A stretch of 64,000 nucleotides of DNA, taken from NCBI GenBank assembly GCA_964431495.1, contig CAYSJU010000005.1, forward strand, positions 19,927 to 83,926, written 5' to 3'. Numbering within the stretch: the first letter of the stretch is position 1; each line of letters starts with the position of its first letter. Both the position numbers and the translations under genes were made by a program. Shown in pieces: positions 1 through 7,869 of the stretch. The notes under the pieces are model-generated. The model was not told the DNA's origin. It worked only from the letters and a program-made list of their open reading frames with translations, and ran no database searches. This DNA is from CAYSJU01 sp964431495 (lineage in GTDB: Bacteria; Omnitrophota; Gorgyraeia; Tantalellales; Tantalellaceae).

Positions 1-48
1 ATACGGCCCCGTGAAGTTTTTAATGCTGTGATGGAATTGATATCATGA
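1..48 (+). CDS. 3' end of an upstream gene, probably a heptosyltransferase (partial)
   Basis: Frame 1 is open from the first base to a TGA at 46-48 and encodes IRPREVFNAVMELIS. The stop overlaps the ATG of the next gene in an ATGA arrangement, the junction used throughout this region, so this is likely a real C-terminus. The tail resembles the C-termini of the heptosyltransferases downstream (EVFDAAKQIL, DVFNAAKELL), which suggests a fourth GT9 enzyme truncated by the window edge. Only 15 residues are visible, so the family call is an inference. Confidence 0.5.
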   Translation: MRPREVFNAVMELIS

Positions 49-1157
49 AGATCCTTTTGCTGAGCACACATCTTAATGTAGGCGGTATCGGCATATATAT
101 TGTCAGTCTTGCCGGGTATCTTAAAAAGTCAGGCGTGGATGTCACCGTCATCTCCAGCGGCGGGGATCTGGAGCGTGTCCTTGAGAGTGAAAAGATACAG
201 CACAGAAAGATCGACATACAGACCAGGGCCGAGTTCGGGATAAAGGTCTGGAAGGCCTTACCGGATTTTTTGCGGCTGGTTAAAGACGAAAATTTTGACC
301 TCATTCATGCCCAGACACGTGTCGCGCAGGTTCTGTCGTGCTTATCACAGAAACTGACGGGGGTTCCATTTGTAACGACATGCCACGGATTTTTTAATTA
401 CAAACGGCTGGGAAGAAGGATCTTCCCGTGCTGGGGGGACAGGGTCATTGCCATAAGCAGGAATGTCATGGACCACCTGATACACGATTTCAATGTCCCA
501 GCTGACATGGTCCGCCTTGTATATAACGGGATAGAAATAGAGCGGTTCACGGAACGCGCTTCTCTTAAAAATATTGACCTCATTGACAGTCTGGGACTAA
601 AGCCCGGGCAGATCACCGTAGGCACGGTAGGCAGGCTCTCTTCGGTTAAAGGCTATAAATTTCTGATAGAGGCTTTTAAGGAAGTTATCATGGCTGTGCC
701 CGAGACCCAGCTGCTTTTAGTGGGCAAGGGGCCTGAAGAAAAACCGTTAGCGGATCTTGCCGGTAAGCTCGGGATCTCGGACAATGTGTTTTTTGATAAG
801 GGGGAGAAGGCGCTGGTAGAGGACTATTTCGCGCTTATGGACGTATTTTGCCTTCCGTCCTTAGCGGAAGGCTTAGGGCTGTCCCTGATGGAAGCAATGG
901 CTTCGGGTTGCGCCTGCATTGCCAGCGACATCGGGGGCCTTTCAGAATTGATCGAATCCGACGAAGACGGCCTTCTTGTGCCGCCAAACGATCCGCGGCA
1001 GATAAGCGATGCGGTCATACGCTTAATAAAGGACCCGGAATTGCGCCGGGGGCTGTCAAGGAAAGGCCGGGATAAGGCCCTCCAGCACTTTTCCATACGG
1101 GACAGCGTGGCCAGGACCATGGAAGTATATAAAGAAGTGATCGAGGGGAGAAGTTGA
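45..1157 (+). CDS. Glycosyltransferase family 4 (GT-B fold)
   Basis: This 370-residue protein probably transfers a sugar from a nucleotide-sugar onto LPS core or another surface glycan at the inner face of the cytoplasmic membrane. The N-terminal Rossmann half starts LSTHLNVGGIGIY, and the C-terminal half has the GT4 donor site: GRLSSVKGYKFLIEAF from about residue 197 and the EX7E pair E275/E283 in EGLGLSLMEAMASG. Length is normal for GT4. The ATG overlaps the stop of the gene entering from the left, and its own TGA overlaps the TTG of the next heptosyltransferase, so it lies inside an LPS-core operon. The exact sugar and acceptor cannot be read from sequence. Confidence 0.88.
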   Translation: MKILLLSTHLNVGGIGIYIVSLAGYLKKSGVDVTVISSGGDLERVLESEKIQHRKIDIQTRAEFGIKVWKALPDFLRLVKDENFDLIHAQTRVAQVLSCLSQKLTGVPFVTTCHGFFNYKRLGRRIFPCWGDRVIAISRNVMDHLIHDFNVPADMVRLVYNGIEIERFTERASLKNIDLIDSLGLKPGQITVGTVGRLSSVKGYKFLIEAFKEVIMAVPETQLLLVGKGPEEKPLADLAGKLGISDNVFFDKGEKALVEDYFALMDVFCLPSLAEGLGLSLMEAMASGCACIASDIGGLSELIESDEDGLLVPPNDPRQISDAVIRLIKDPELRRGLSRKGRDKALQHFSIRDSVARTMEVYKEVIEGRS

Positions 1158-2188
1158 AGCAGCCTGAAAGAATACTTATTTTCGAACTGAACTGGCTTGG
1201 AGACATATTGTTCTCCTTTCCATTGATCCGCGCGATAAAGCGGGCATTGCCCGTGGCGCATGTCGCGTGTGCGGTTGTCCCGCGTTATGGAGAATTGATC
1301 GTCAATAATCCATTGATAGATGAGACGATCCACCTCCATGATGATAGGGGCCTGTTCTCACTGTGGGAGAAAGCGTCTTTTATAAGACGCGTCAGAAAAA
1401 AGCGTTTTGATGCCTGTTTTGTCATGAAGCCATCAGCTACTAAGACGAGAATAGCGGCCATGGCTGGCATACCCCGGCGTATCGGTTTTGCCGGGAAAAA
1501 CGCGGGGCTGACGCAGGAAGTAGATATGCCGGCCGGGGACGCGCACCGCGTGGACCAACTCCTTGTATTGGCGTCGGTTTTGGGAGAGGCAGGCGATGAT
1601 AACGCGTACGAATATTTCGTGTCGGAAGAAAATGTCCGCAAAGCGGACGTTTTCTTGAACAACTCCGGCGGTAAAAACAGGCCAGTGACAGTGATGAATC
1701 CTGGAGGGAACTGGGATCCCAAAAGATGGGATCGCGGCAATTTTGCCAAGCTATCCAGAAGACTGCTCGATGTCTATCCCGACATGGAAATAATGGTCAT
1801 CGGCGCCAAAAAAGATGAAAGGCTTGCCGGCGGTATCGTAAAAGAGGTCCGGGATGAACGTTGCCGTTCCGTGGCCGGGATGACGGATCTAAATACACTG
1901 GCAGCGCTGCTTAAACTCAGCGCACTGGTCATAAGCGCTGATTCAGGGCCTCTTCACCTGGCTTCCGCTGTGGGAGCGGATACCATCGCCCTGTTCGGGC
2001 CGACTTCTCCGAAGGTGACAGCTCCAAGAGGGAGAGGTAACAATATAACCATCTGGCATGATGTGGGCTGCGAGACACCCTGCTACGAGCCAGTTTGCGG
2101 GAAAGGGTATGAATGCATGAAGATGATCACAGTGGATGAAGTTTTTGACGCGGCAAAGCAGATATTGAATAACCATATGGTTGCTTGA
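1154..2188 (+). CDS. ADP-heptose--LPS heptosyltransferase family protein (GT9)
   Basis: A 344-residue GT9 protein that likely adds heptose to the LPS inner core. It opens with the family signature ILIFELNWLGDILFSFPLIR and carries the donor-binding segment ADSGPLHLASAVG about residues 262-274, followed by ALFGPTSP. Near the C-terminus is the four-cysteine cluster C-ETP-C-YEPV-C-GKGYE-C seen in many WaaF-like enzymes. The start is a TTG overlapping the upstream stop (TTGA), preceded by a GAGGGGAG ribosome site. It is one of three GT9 genes here; which is heptosyltransferase I, II or III cannot be told without a phylogeny. Confidence 0.9.
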   Translation: MKQPERILIFELNWLGDILFSFPLIRAIKRALPVAHVACAVVPRYGELIVNNPLIDETIHLHDDRGLFSLWEKASFIRRVRKKRFDACFVMKPSATKTRIAAMAGIPRRIGFAGKNAGLTQEVDMPAGDAHRVDQLLVLASVLGEAGDDNAYEYFVSEENVRKADVFLNNSGGKNRPVTVMNPGGNWDPKRWDRGNFAKLSRRLLDVYPDMEIMVIGAKKDERLAGGIVKEVRDERCRSVAGMTDLNTLAALLKLSALVISADSGPLHLASAVGADTIALFGPTSPKVTAPRGRGNNITIWHDVGCETPCYEPVCGKGYECMKMITVDEVFDAAKQILNNHMVA

Positions 2189-2382
2189 ACTGTTCCTCGC
2201 GGGGACGGCCAATTCCCCCAGCGAGGGAATTGGCCTCAAAGATGTTCTCGCTCGTCCGCGCTTCGCGCGGACACCGTGCTAATGCGGGGCTATGAGAAGG
2301 GCCCTTGGCGTTCGAGCTTACGATGAGGCCAAGACACCGTGCTCGCTCGAACATCTATGCCCCGCTCAGAACAGTTCAAGCA
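2182..2382. repeat. Composite palindromic element with 14-bp terminal inverted repeats
   Basis: The 249-base space between two heptosyltransferase genes is nearly all inverted repeat. The outer arms are 2182-2195 and 2369-2382 (perfect, 14 bp), and the left arm overlaps the upstream stop codon. Inside are a perfect 11-bp hairpin (2207-2217 with 2225-2235) and an 8-bp hairpin with a TTC loop (2254-2261 with 2265-2272). The word GACACCGTGCT occurs twice in direct orientation (2270-2280, 2333-2343). No ORF with gene-like character is present. It could be a MITE-like element or a REP-type structured RNA. Confidence 0.65.
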
Positions 2383-2464
2383 CCCATTAATTTTTCGTTT
2401 CGGCCTTGCCGAGACATAATTCACTGTAAATAATGGGGTGGGTGTGGATATAGGTAGAGAAAAA

Positions 2465-3433
2465 GTGAAAACGATTTTATTTATGACTCTAAGCAACTTG
2501 GGGGATGTTGTTCTGACGACCCCGGTGTTCCAGAAGTTATGTGAAGCGTTCCCCGAGGCAGTTATTGATGTATCGGTCGGCCCTGCCGGCAGTTGGATAT
2601 TTGACGGCCACAAGGCGGTAAGGGAAATATGCGTCTATGAGAGGCACCGGTCTTTCCCGAACAGGTTGCGGCATTTAAGAAAAATACGCCGCAAAGATTA
2701 CGATCTGGTGGTGGATCTCAAGAACACATTGATCCCATTTTTCGCAGGATCGCGGTTTCGCATGTCCTTTCCAGTGTGGATAAAGGACATGATCTCAAGG
2801 AGATCTTTGCATAAAAAAGACGAGCATCTTTTAAAACTTAAAGATCTTGGAATAGATGGAAGGAGTGAGAATTTTTTTATCCCGATAACCCCGGAAAATA
2901 AAAGGACCATCGACGGCCTTATGACGGACACAGGAGGCCGAAAAACCGTCTTGATGAACCCGGGCTCAAAAAGCCACCTTAAAAGGTGGGATGCCCGGAA
3001 GTATGCAATATTATCCGACAGGATGATGAAAGAGCTCGGGTGCAGAATATTCATAGCCGGCAGGGAAGATGATGACAGGGAAATAGTTGACCGAGTCCTG
3101 TCGTTTGTTTCCGGGCCGGTAGTGGACATATGCGGAAAGCTTTCAGCAAGCGCCCTTGCGGAATTCATGAGAAGGTCGGATATTGTGATTACCAATGACA
3201 GCGCGCCTTTGCACATTGCCAGCGCCGTGGATGTGCCGACAATAGCTATTTTCGGGCCTTCTGATGAACGGAAATATGGCCCCTTGTCCCGGAGAAGCCG
3301 GGTTATAAGCCCTGATGTTAAATGCAGGCCCTGTGGAAAAGCGTTGTGCTCTATGGGTCCCGAGGAAGGTTGTATCTCGAGGATCAATGTCGAGGACGTC
3401 TTCAATGCAGCGAAAGAGCTACTTGTAGGATGA
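2465..3433 (+). CDS. ADP-heptose--LPS heptosyltransferase family protein (GT9)
   Basis: About 322 residues, GT9 fold. It shows the N-terminal signature ILFMTLSNLGDVVLTTPVF and the donor-site motif TNDSAPLHIASAVDVPTIAIFGP, then a C-terminal cysteine cluster (CRPCGKALC). The GTG at 2465 places the first strand right at the N-terminus as in the relatives and has a weak purine-rich site upstream (AGGTAGAG); an in-frame GTG at 2438 is possible but has no ribosome site. Its TGA overlaps the ATG of the macro-domain gene. It follows the palindromic spacer, so it may be read by run-through from the genes before it. Confidence 0.87.
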   Translation: MKTILFMTLSNLGDVVLTTPVFQKLCEAFPEAVIDVSVGPAGSWIFDGHKAVREICVYERHRSFPNRLRHLRKIRRKDYDLVVDLKNTLIPFFAGSRFRMSFPVWIKDMISRRSLHKKDEHLLKLKDLGIDGRSENFFIPITPENKRTIDGLMTDTGGRKTVLMNPGSKSHLKRWDARKYAILSDRMMKELGCRIFIAGREDDDREIVDRVLSFVSGPVVDICGKLSASALAEFMRRSDIVITNDSAPLHIASAVDVPTIAIFGPSDERKYGPLSRRSRVISPDVKCRPCGKALCSMGPEEGCISRINVEDVFNAAKELLVG

Positions 3434-3942
3434 TGGGAAAAATTGTAATTAAAAAGGGCGATATTACGGAAGAGGATGTGGATGTGATCGTCAATGCCGC
3501 GAATACAGGTCTTCTGGGCGGCGGGGGCGTGGATGGCGCTATCCACCGCGCAGCCGGGCCTTCTGTGCTGGAGGAGTGTAAGAAGATCGGCGGATGCAAA
3601 ACCGGAGAAGCCGTTATTACGAACGCCGGGAAGCTCAAAGCGAAAAAGATAATCCATACCCCGGGCCCGGTATGGCATGGAGGCAGGAGCGGCGAACAGG
3701 GACTGTTAAGGGACAGCTACAATAACAGTTTCCGGATGGCCAGGGAGAACGGACTTAAGACAATAGCTTTTCCCGCTATAAGCACCGGCATATACGGATA
3801 TCCACTGGAAGAGGCGACGAGGATAGCCATTGACGAAGGGCTGAAGGCTTTGGACGATTTTGATGAGATCAAATATATTTGTTTTTCGCGGGGGGATCTT
3901 GAAGTATATCAGAAAATATTCGACGAATCAAAAAGATCGTGA
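3430..3942 (+). CDS. Macro-domain protein, probable O-acetyl-ADP-ribose deacetylase / ADP-ribosyl hydrolase
   Basis: A compact 170-residue protein made of a single macro domain, cytosolic. The ADP-ribose-binding and catalytic strip is clear: VNAANTGLLGGGGVDGAIH near residues 21-39 and the second loop AISTGIYGYP near 119-128. Family members of the YmdB/MacroD type hydrolyse O-acetyl-ADP-ribose or mono-ADP-ribose from proteins. An open frame extends upstream to 3322 but that part is a shadow of the heptosyltransferase; the ATG at 3430 overlaps its stop (ATGA) and starts the fold correctly. Its place between heptosyltransferases, which release ADP from ADP-heptose, is curious, but a link is only speculation. 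Confidence 0.9.
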   Translation: MMGKIVIKKGDITEEDVDVIVNAANTGLLGGGGVDGAIHRAAGPSVLEECKKIGGCKTGEAVITNAGKLKAKKIIHTPGPVWHGGRSGEQGLLRDSYNNSFRMARENGLKTIAFPAISTGIYGYPLEEATRIAIDEGLKALDDFDEIKYICFSRGDLEVYQKIFDESKRS

Positions 3943-3945
3943 AAT

Positions 3946-4986
3946 ATGAAGGATCGACCTGTCCGACGCATACTTATAACAAGAACTGACCGGCTGGGAG
4001 ACGTCGTGCTTTCCACGCCTGTCATCAGGTTCATGCGGGAACAATACCCCTCAGCGTATATAGCCTTTATGGTAAAGCCATACTGCGAGGACGTTGTCAG
4101 GCATAACCCTCATCTTGACGAGGTGATAGTCTATAAGAAATGCAGGCGGCATAAAAATTTCTGGGGGACTTTTAGGTTTGCAATAGGCCTAAGGATGCGG
4201 AGATTTGACATGGCCGTAGCGCTTCATCCAACGAACAGGGTTCATATTATGCTGTTTCTGGCCGGTATCCCCATAAGAATAGGTTATGACAGAAAGTGGT
4301 GCAGGCTGCTCACGAAACGTATTCCGCATGAAAAGCACAAGGGACATAAGCATGAGGTCGAATATAATTTTGACCTTCTGGCCAAAGCCGGATTTGATGT
4401 TAATAGTGCGGATCGACGTCCATACATGATCACCAAAACTAAAGAAAAACGTATTGTCGATCTTGTATTGAAGTATCAGGGAGTAGTGAATAAAATGATA
4501 GCGGTCCACGCTGGGGCAAGCTGCTTATCAAAAAGATGGCCCCCGGAGAGGTTCGCGCAGGTATGCGATATGTTAGCATCGAAATTCGGATATGATATTA
4601 TCCTTGTAGGCGGAAGCGAGACAATGAGACACAGCCACAAAGTATTATCGCATATAAAAAGAAAAGCAGTTGATCTTACTGGTGTTTTAAGAGTCGGTGA
4701 ACTGGCCGAACTGTTAAAGCGGTGTAGTGTCCTTATATCGAATGATTCCGGGCCCGTGCATGTATCCGCGGCAGTGGGAACACCTGTTGTCTGTGTTTTT
4801 GGGAGGAGCGATCCGGGATTATCTCCCCTGAGATGGCGTCCATATGGAGAAGAACATGTTGTCATCCACAAAAATGTTGGATGTCCGGAATGCCTTGCCC
4901 ATAACTGTATAAAAAATTTCGAATGCCTCTGGGCCGTCTCAGCTGAAGAAGTGACTTCGGCTGTTGAAAAGATACTTTGTGGTTAG
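3946..4986 (+). CDS. ADP-heptose--LPS heptosyltransferase family protein (GT9)
   Basis: A 346-residue GT9 protein with ILITRTDRLGDVVLSTPVIR at the N-terminus, SNDSGPVHVSAAVGTPVVCV as donor site, and a C-terminal cysteine cluster GCPECLAHNCIKNFEC. It starts three bases after the macro-domain stop and shares that operon. The frame stays open for another 34 codons after its TAG (4984-4986) and closes at a TGA that overlaps the next gene's ATG; this tail has no ATG, GTG or TTG and is not annotated as a gene. Role: LPS core heptose transfer; specificity unknown. Confidence 0.89.
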   Translation: MKDRPVRRILITRTDRLGDVVLSTPVIRFMREQYPSAYIAFMVKPYCEDVVRHNPHLDEVIVYKKCRRHKNFWGTFRFAIGLRMRRFDMAVALHPTNRVHIMLFLAGIPIRIGYDRKWCRLLTKRIPHEKHKGHKHEVEYNFDLLAKAGFDVNSADRRPYMITKTKEKRIVDLVLKYQGVVNKMIAVHAGASCLSKRWPPERFAQVCDMLASKFGYDIILVGGSETMRHSHKVLSHIKRKAVDLTGVLRVGELAELLKRCSVLISNDSGPVHVSAAVGTPVVCVFGRSDPGLSPLRWRPYGEEHVVIHKNVGCPECLAHNCIKNFECLWAVSAEEVTSAVEKILCG

Positions 4987-5087
4987 CTGGAAACAGAAGA
5001 TCGGATACATGATTTTACGGCAGTTGAACGTGAGGTCGAACTGAAGAAAAATAAAGAAAAATTCAAAGATGATGATTGGAGGCGGAG

Positions 5088-5477
5088 ATGAAAAAGTATA
5101 TGATCTTATCAGGTCTGGTGGTGTTTTGCATGAGTTTCAGCCTTTTTGGGGATCATGGCATGGCGCAGGAGGATGAAGCAGGACAGGGCAAGGGGGTGTA
5201 CAGAACCAGTGACGGAGAAGTGTTGCGCGATATAGGTGACGGATTTCTCATGGACTCGAGGGGCTACAGGTATCGCCACGCAGGCGGTGAAACTATTCAG
5301 GATATTGAAAGCGGGCACATGTATCAGGATCTTGGCGGTGGCAGGCTTGTGGACTGTGCATCAAAAACGGAAGCGGGGCGGAGAAGAGAACAGGAAATGT
5401 CCCGGATGAGTGACCAGAGGAGAGACGCGGTAAAGGATCGGGCAAGAAAGCCCGGAGGACCAACGAGACGATATTAA
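5088..5477 (+). CDS. Small exported protein of unknown function
   Basis: I do not recognise this 129-residue protein. It has a signal peptide (MKKYMILSGLVVFCMSFSLFG, likely cleaved near GMA-QED) and so should be periplasmic or surface-linked. The mature part holds three loosely repeated units of the type R-x-S-D-G-E-V-L-x-D-I-G / G-G-E-T-I-Q-D-I-E / M-Y-Q-D-L-G-G-G about residues 45-90, then a charged, Arg-rich tail. The ATG at 5088 is chosen because GGAGGCGGAG lies right before it; an upstream TTG at 5076 would lengthen the signal peptide without a ribosome site. Confidence 0.7.
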   Translation: MKKYMILSGLVVFCMSFSLFGDHGMAQEDEAGQGKGVYRTSDGEVLRDIGDGFLMDSRGYRYRHAGGETIQDIESGHMYQDLGGGRLVDCASKTEAGRRREQEMSRMSDQRRDAVKDRARKPGGPTRRY

Positions 5478-5482
5478 ACTAA

Positions 5483-5536
5483 GGGTCGGATAAATCCGAC
5501 CCCCACAAAAATGCAGGGGTTTGATTTATCAAACCC
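5483..5536 (+). terminator. Two adjacent hairpins in the spacer before the thioredoxin gene
   Basis: Hairpin 1 pairs 5483-5490 with 5495-5502 (8 bp, loop TAAA). Hairpin 2 pairs 5517-5524 with 5529-5536 (8 bp, loop TTTA). The two centres are reverse complements of each other (GATAAATC and GATTTATC). Neither has a run of T directly after it, so intrinsic termination is uncertain; they could end or protect the 3' end of the upstream transcript. Confidence 0.4.
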
Positions 5537-5577
5537 TAACCTTCGAAACATTTTTATCGTTAATCGATATTATTTTA

Positions 5578-5586
5578 TGGTATAAT
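5578..5586 (+). promoter_or_regulatory. Extended -10 promoter of the thioredoxin gene
   Basis: TGGTATAAT matches the extended -10 form TGnTATAAT exactly. No good -35 box lies 16-18 bases upstream (the candidate at 5557 is poor), which is usual for extended -10 promoters. The first downstream gene start is the thioredoxin ATG at 5629. Confidence 0.55.
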
Positions 5587-5628
5587 CATACGCTGACGAG
5601 TCAATCTAAAAAAAGAAGGAGAGACAGA

Positions 5629-5961
5629 ATGTCGGATGAACAATTTGAGGTTTCGGTCAATGATGGCAATTTCAAACATGAGGTGCTTGAGGAAACAAGG
5701 GCGGTGCTGGTGGATTTCTGGGCGGAATGGTGCCCACCCTGCCGTATGATAGCCCCTATTGTAGAAGAGATAGCGGTAGAGTATAAAGATAGGGTCAAGG
5801 TCTGCAAGGTGAACGTTGATGAGGCACCTTCTTCCGCGGCCGATTATGGGATTATGAGCATCCCCACCCTGATCATTTTCAAGGACGGTGAAGCAGTTGA
5901 CAAGATCATAGGAGCGGTCCCGAAGGCGAGCCTTGTTGCTAAGTTAAGCGTTCATATATAG
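5629..5961 (+). CDS. trxA: Thioredoxin with a CPPC active site
   Basis: A 110-residue single-domain thioredoxin, a cytosolic protein disulfide reductase. Seen: VDFWAEWCPPCRMIAPI with the active-site cysteines flanking PP, the buried Asp in VLVDFWA, and the cis-proline in SIPTLIIFKDG. The classical thioredoxin sequence is CGPC; CPPC is a variant and may shift the redox potential. The open frame reaches back to 5521, but the ATG at 5629 has AAGGAGAG directly before it and gives the normal family length. It sits alone behind its own extended -10 promoter between the heptosyltransferase cluster and the heptose/Kdo operon. Confidence 0.92.
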   Translation: MSDEQFEVSVNDGNFKHEVLEETRAVLVDFWAEWCPPCRMIAPIVEEIAVEYKDRVKVCKVNVDEAPSSAADYGIMSIPTLIIFKDGEAVDKIIGAVPKASLVAKLSVHI

Positions 5962-6064
5962 TAACCAGAAATCAGTTGCCGGTTGCCAGAATATGACGGG
6001 ACGTGTTAAAATAACATTGATGTAGCGCGTGGTAGATTCCAGATGAGATGAGAAAGGGGTTGTT

Positions 6065-7072
6065 TTGAGAAAGTTCAAATATTCCACCTTCGCGGATTGT
6101 ATAAACAAGTTTCCGAAGAAAAGGATACTGGTCATAGGGGATCTGCTCCTGGACCAGTATGTATGGGGTGATGTTTCCAGGATCTCTCCGGAGGCCCCTG
6201 TCCCGGTCATGTGGGTGAAAAAGGAGGATTTTATACCTGGCGGCGCGTGTAATGTTGCGAACAATCTGGCGAAATTCGGCGCGCAGGTCCTGCTCGCGGG
6301 GGTTATCGGCAAGGATGTCCGGGGAGAATTGTTGAAAGATAGACTCGAAGAGCGGAACATAGTTATTGATGGCGTTTTCGCGGATGGGAAAAGGCCTACC
6401 AGCCTCAAAACACGCGTGATCGCCCATAGCCAGCAGGTCGTCAGGATCGACAGGGAGGATATAAGCGCTATAGTGGGATCGGTTGCGCGGAAAATAATTG
6501 ACTATGTCGAGCAGAACATCCAGGAGGTCGACGGAGTTATTATCGAGGACTATGGAAAGGGTGTTGTTTCGCCGGAGCTGTTGAAGTCAATTGTCTCGAT
6601 CGCGCGAAAAAACGGAAAAATAGTGGCCGTTGATCCAAAAGAAAACCATTTTTCGTATTACAAAGGGGTCAATGTTATCACGCCCAATAATCACGAAGCC
6701 GCAAGGGCGGTCGGATTCCCACTGGATAATACCGAAGACATAAAAAAAGCCGGAGAGAAACTGTTGAAAAAGCTCAAAACCGACAGTATTCTGATCACGC
6801 TTGGCGAGGAAGGAATGATGGTGTTTGAAAAAGGTAAAAAGCCCCACAGGATCCCCACTTTTGCCCAGGAGGTTTTTGATGTTTCAGGCGCCGGGGATAC
6901 GGTAATAGCGGCTTATACACTATCCATGGTGTGCGGCGTGTCTTCGCTCATGGCCGCTCATATTGCTAACTGCGCCGCGGGTGTCGTGGTCGGAAAGGTC
7001 GGCACTGCGGTCGTGAGCAGGGATGAGCTTTTGGCCAGGGTAAAGCAGGAAATAGAAGGGAAAAAAGTGTGA
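6065..7072 (+). CDS. rfaE1: D-glycero-beta-D-manno-heptose-7-phosphate kinase (RfaE domain I only)
   Basis: A 335-residue PfkB-family sugar kinase of the HldE/RfaE type; it phosphorylates D,D-heptose 7-phosphate at C1 on the way to ADP-heptose. Visible are ILVIGDLLLDQYVWGDVSR, the substrate loop PGGACNVANN, and the PfkB signature DVSGAGDTV with the catalytic Asp near residue 279. E. coli HldE is about 477 residues because it carries a cytidylyltransferase-type domain II; this protein lacks it, so that step must be coded elsewhere. The start is a TTG with AAAGGGG upstream. Its TGA overlaps the GTG of kdsB. Confidence 0.9.
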   Translation: MRKFKYSTFADCINKFPKKRILVIGDLLLDQYVWGDVSRISPEAPVPVMWVKKEDFIPGGACNVANNLAKFGAQVLLAGVIGKDVRGELLKDRLEERNIVIDGVFADGKRPTSLKTRVIAHSQQVVRIDREDISAIVGSVARKIIDYVEQNIQEVDGVIIEDYGKGVVSPELLKSIVSIARKNGKIVAVDPKENHFSYYKGVNVITPNNHEAARAVGFPLDNTEDIKKAGEKLLKKLKTDSILITLGEEGMMVFEKGKKPHRIPTFAQEVFDVSGAGDTVIAAYTLSMVCGVSSLMAAHIANCAAGVVVGKVGTAVVSRDELLARVKQEIEGKKV

Positions 7073-7845
7073 GATGCATAGCAGTTATACCGGCCAGATG
7101 GCATTCCACCAGGTTTAAGGGAAAGGTGCTTGCGGACCTGAACGGCAAACCCATGGTCCAGCATGTGTGGGAAAGGGTCAAGCGGGCGCATGAGATAGAT
7201 GAAGTAATCGTAGCTGTGGACAGGGAAAGGGTATTCAAGGCAGTGGAATCCTTTGGCGGAAAGGCTGTGTATACATCTCCGGAACAGCCTTCCGGAACAG
7301 ACAGGCTGGCGGAAGTAGTCAACGCGATGGACGCTGATATCATCATAAACGTTCAGGCTGACGAGCCGCTGGTCCATCCCCTGATGATAGACGAACTCGC
7401 CCAGGTGTTCGAGTATGATGAGAATGTACAGATGGCGACCATCATCAAGCGCATTCACAGTAAAGACGATATAACCGACCCGAATATCGTGAAAGTGGTC
7501 GTGGACAGGAAGGGGTACGCATTGTATTTTTCGAGAAGCCCGATACCTTATTTATGCGTGAAGGATCCGGACGAATCGGGTTATTCCGCGGATACGGAAG
7601 ATGTAAGCGGGAGATATTTTAAGCATATCGGCCTGTATTCCTATAGCAAGGATTTCCTTTTTACATATACTAACCTCCCGAAATCCATGCTGGAAGAAGA
7701 AGAGAAGCTGGAACAGCTGCGGGTGCTGGAACACGGCTATAAAATAAAAACGATCGAGACGAGGTATAATACCATAGGAGTGGACACTCCGGAAGATCTG
7801 GAAAAGGTCAGGAGGTTATTGCTGGAAGGGAAAACGGAGATTTAA
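7069..7845 (+). CDS. kdsB: 3-deoxy-manno-octulosonate cytidylyltransferase (CMP-Kdo synthetase)
   Basis: A 258-residue cytosolic enzyme that activates Kdo with CTP to CMP-Kdo for lipid A-core assembly. The nucleotide-binding N-terminus VIPARWHSTRFKGKVLADL and the family stretches SGTDRLAEVV, NVQADEPLV and YFSRSPIPY are all present; length is typical. GTG start overlaps the heptose kinase stop (GTGA). It begins the kdsB-kdsA-kdsD-kdsC run, so the whole Kdo branch from arabinose 5-phosphate to CMP-Kdo is in one operon. Confidence 0.95.
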   Translation: MRCIAVIPARWHSTRFKGKVLADLNGKPMVQHVWERVKRAHEIDEVIVAVDRERVFKAVESFGGKAVYTSPEQPSGTDRLAEVVNAMDADIIINVQADEPLVHPLMIDELAQVFEYDENVQMATIIKRIHSKDDITDPNIVKVVVDRKGYALYFSRSPIPYLCVKDPDESGYSADTEDVSGRYFKHIGLYSYSKDFLFTYTNLPKSMLEEEEKLEQLRVLEHGYKIKTIETRYNTIGVDTPEDLEKVRRLLLEGKTEI

Positions 7846-7869
7846 GCGCAAAATACAAAATAAAAAGTC

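Noticed and set aside
824..1339. Minus-strand open frame of 171 codons under the glycosyltransferase and heptosyltransferase
   Set aside because: It spans the junction of two well-supported genes and has no family resemblance.
5521..5628. Longer thioredoxin start at 5521
   Set aside because: It would place the promoter -10 and hairpin inside the coding part; the ATG at 5629 has an ideal ribosome site and family length.
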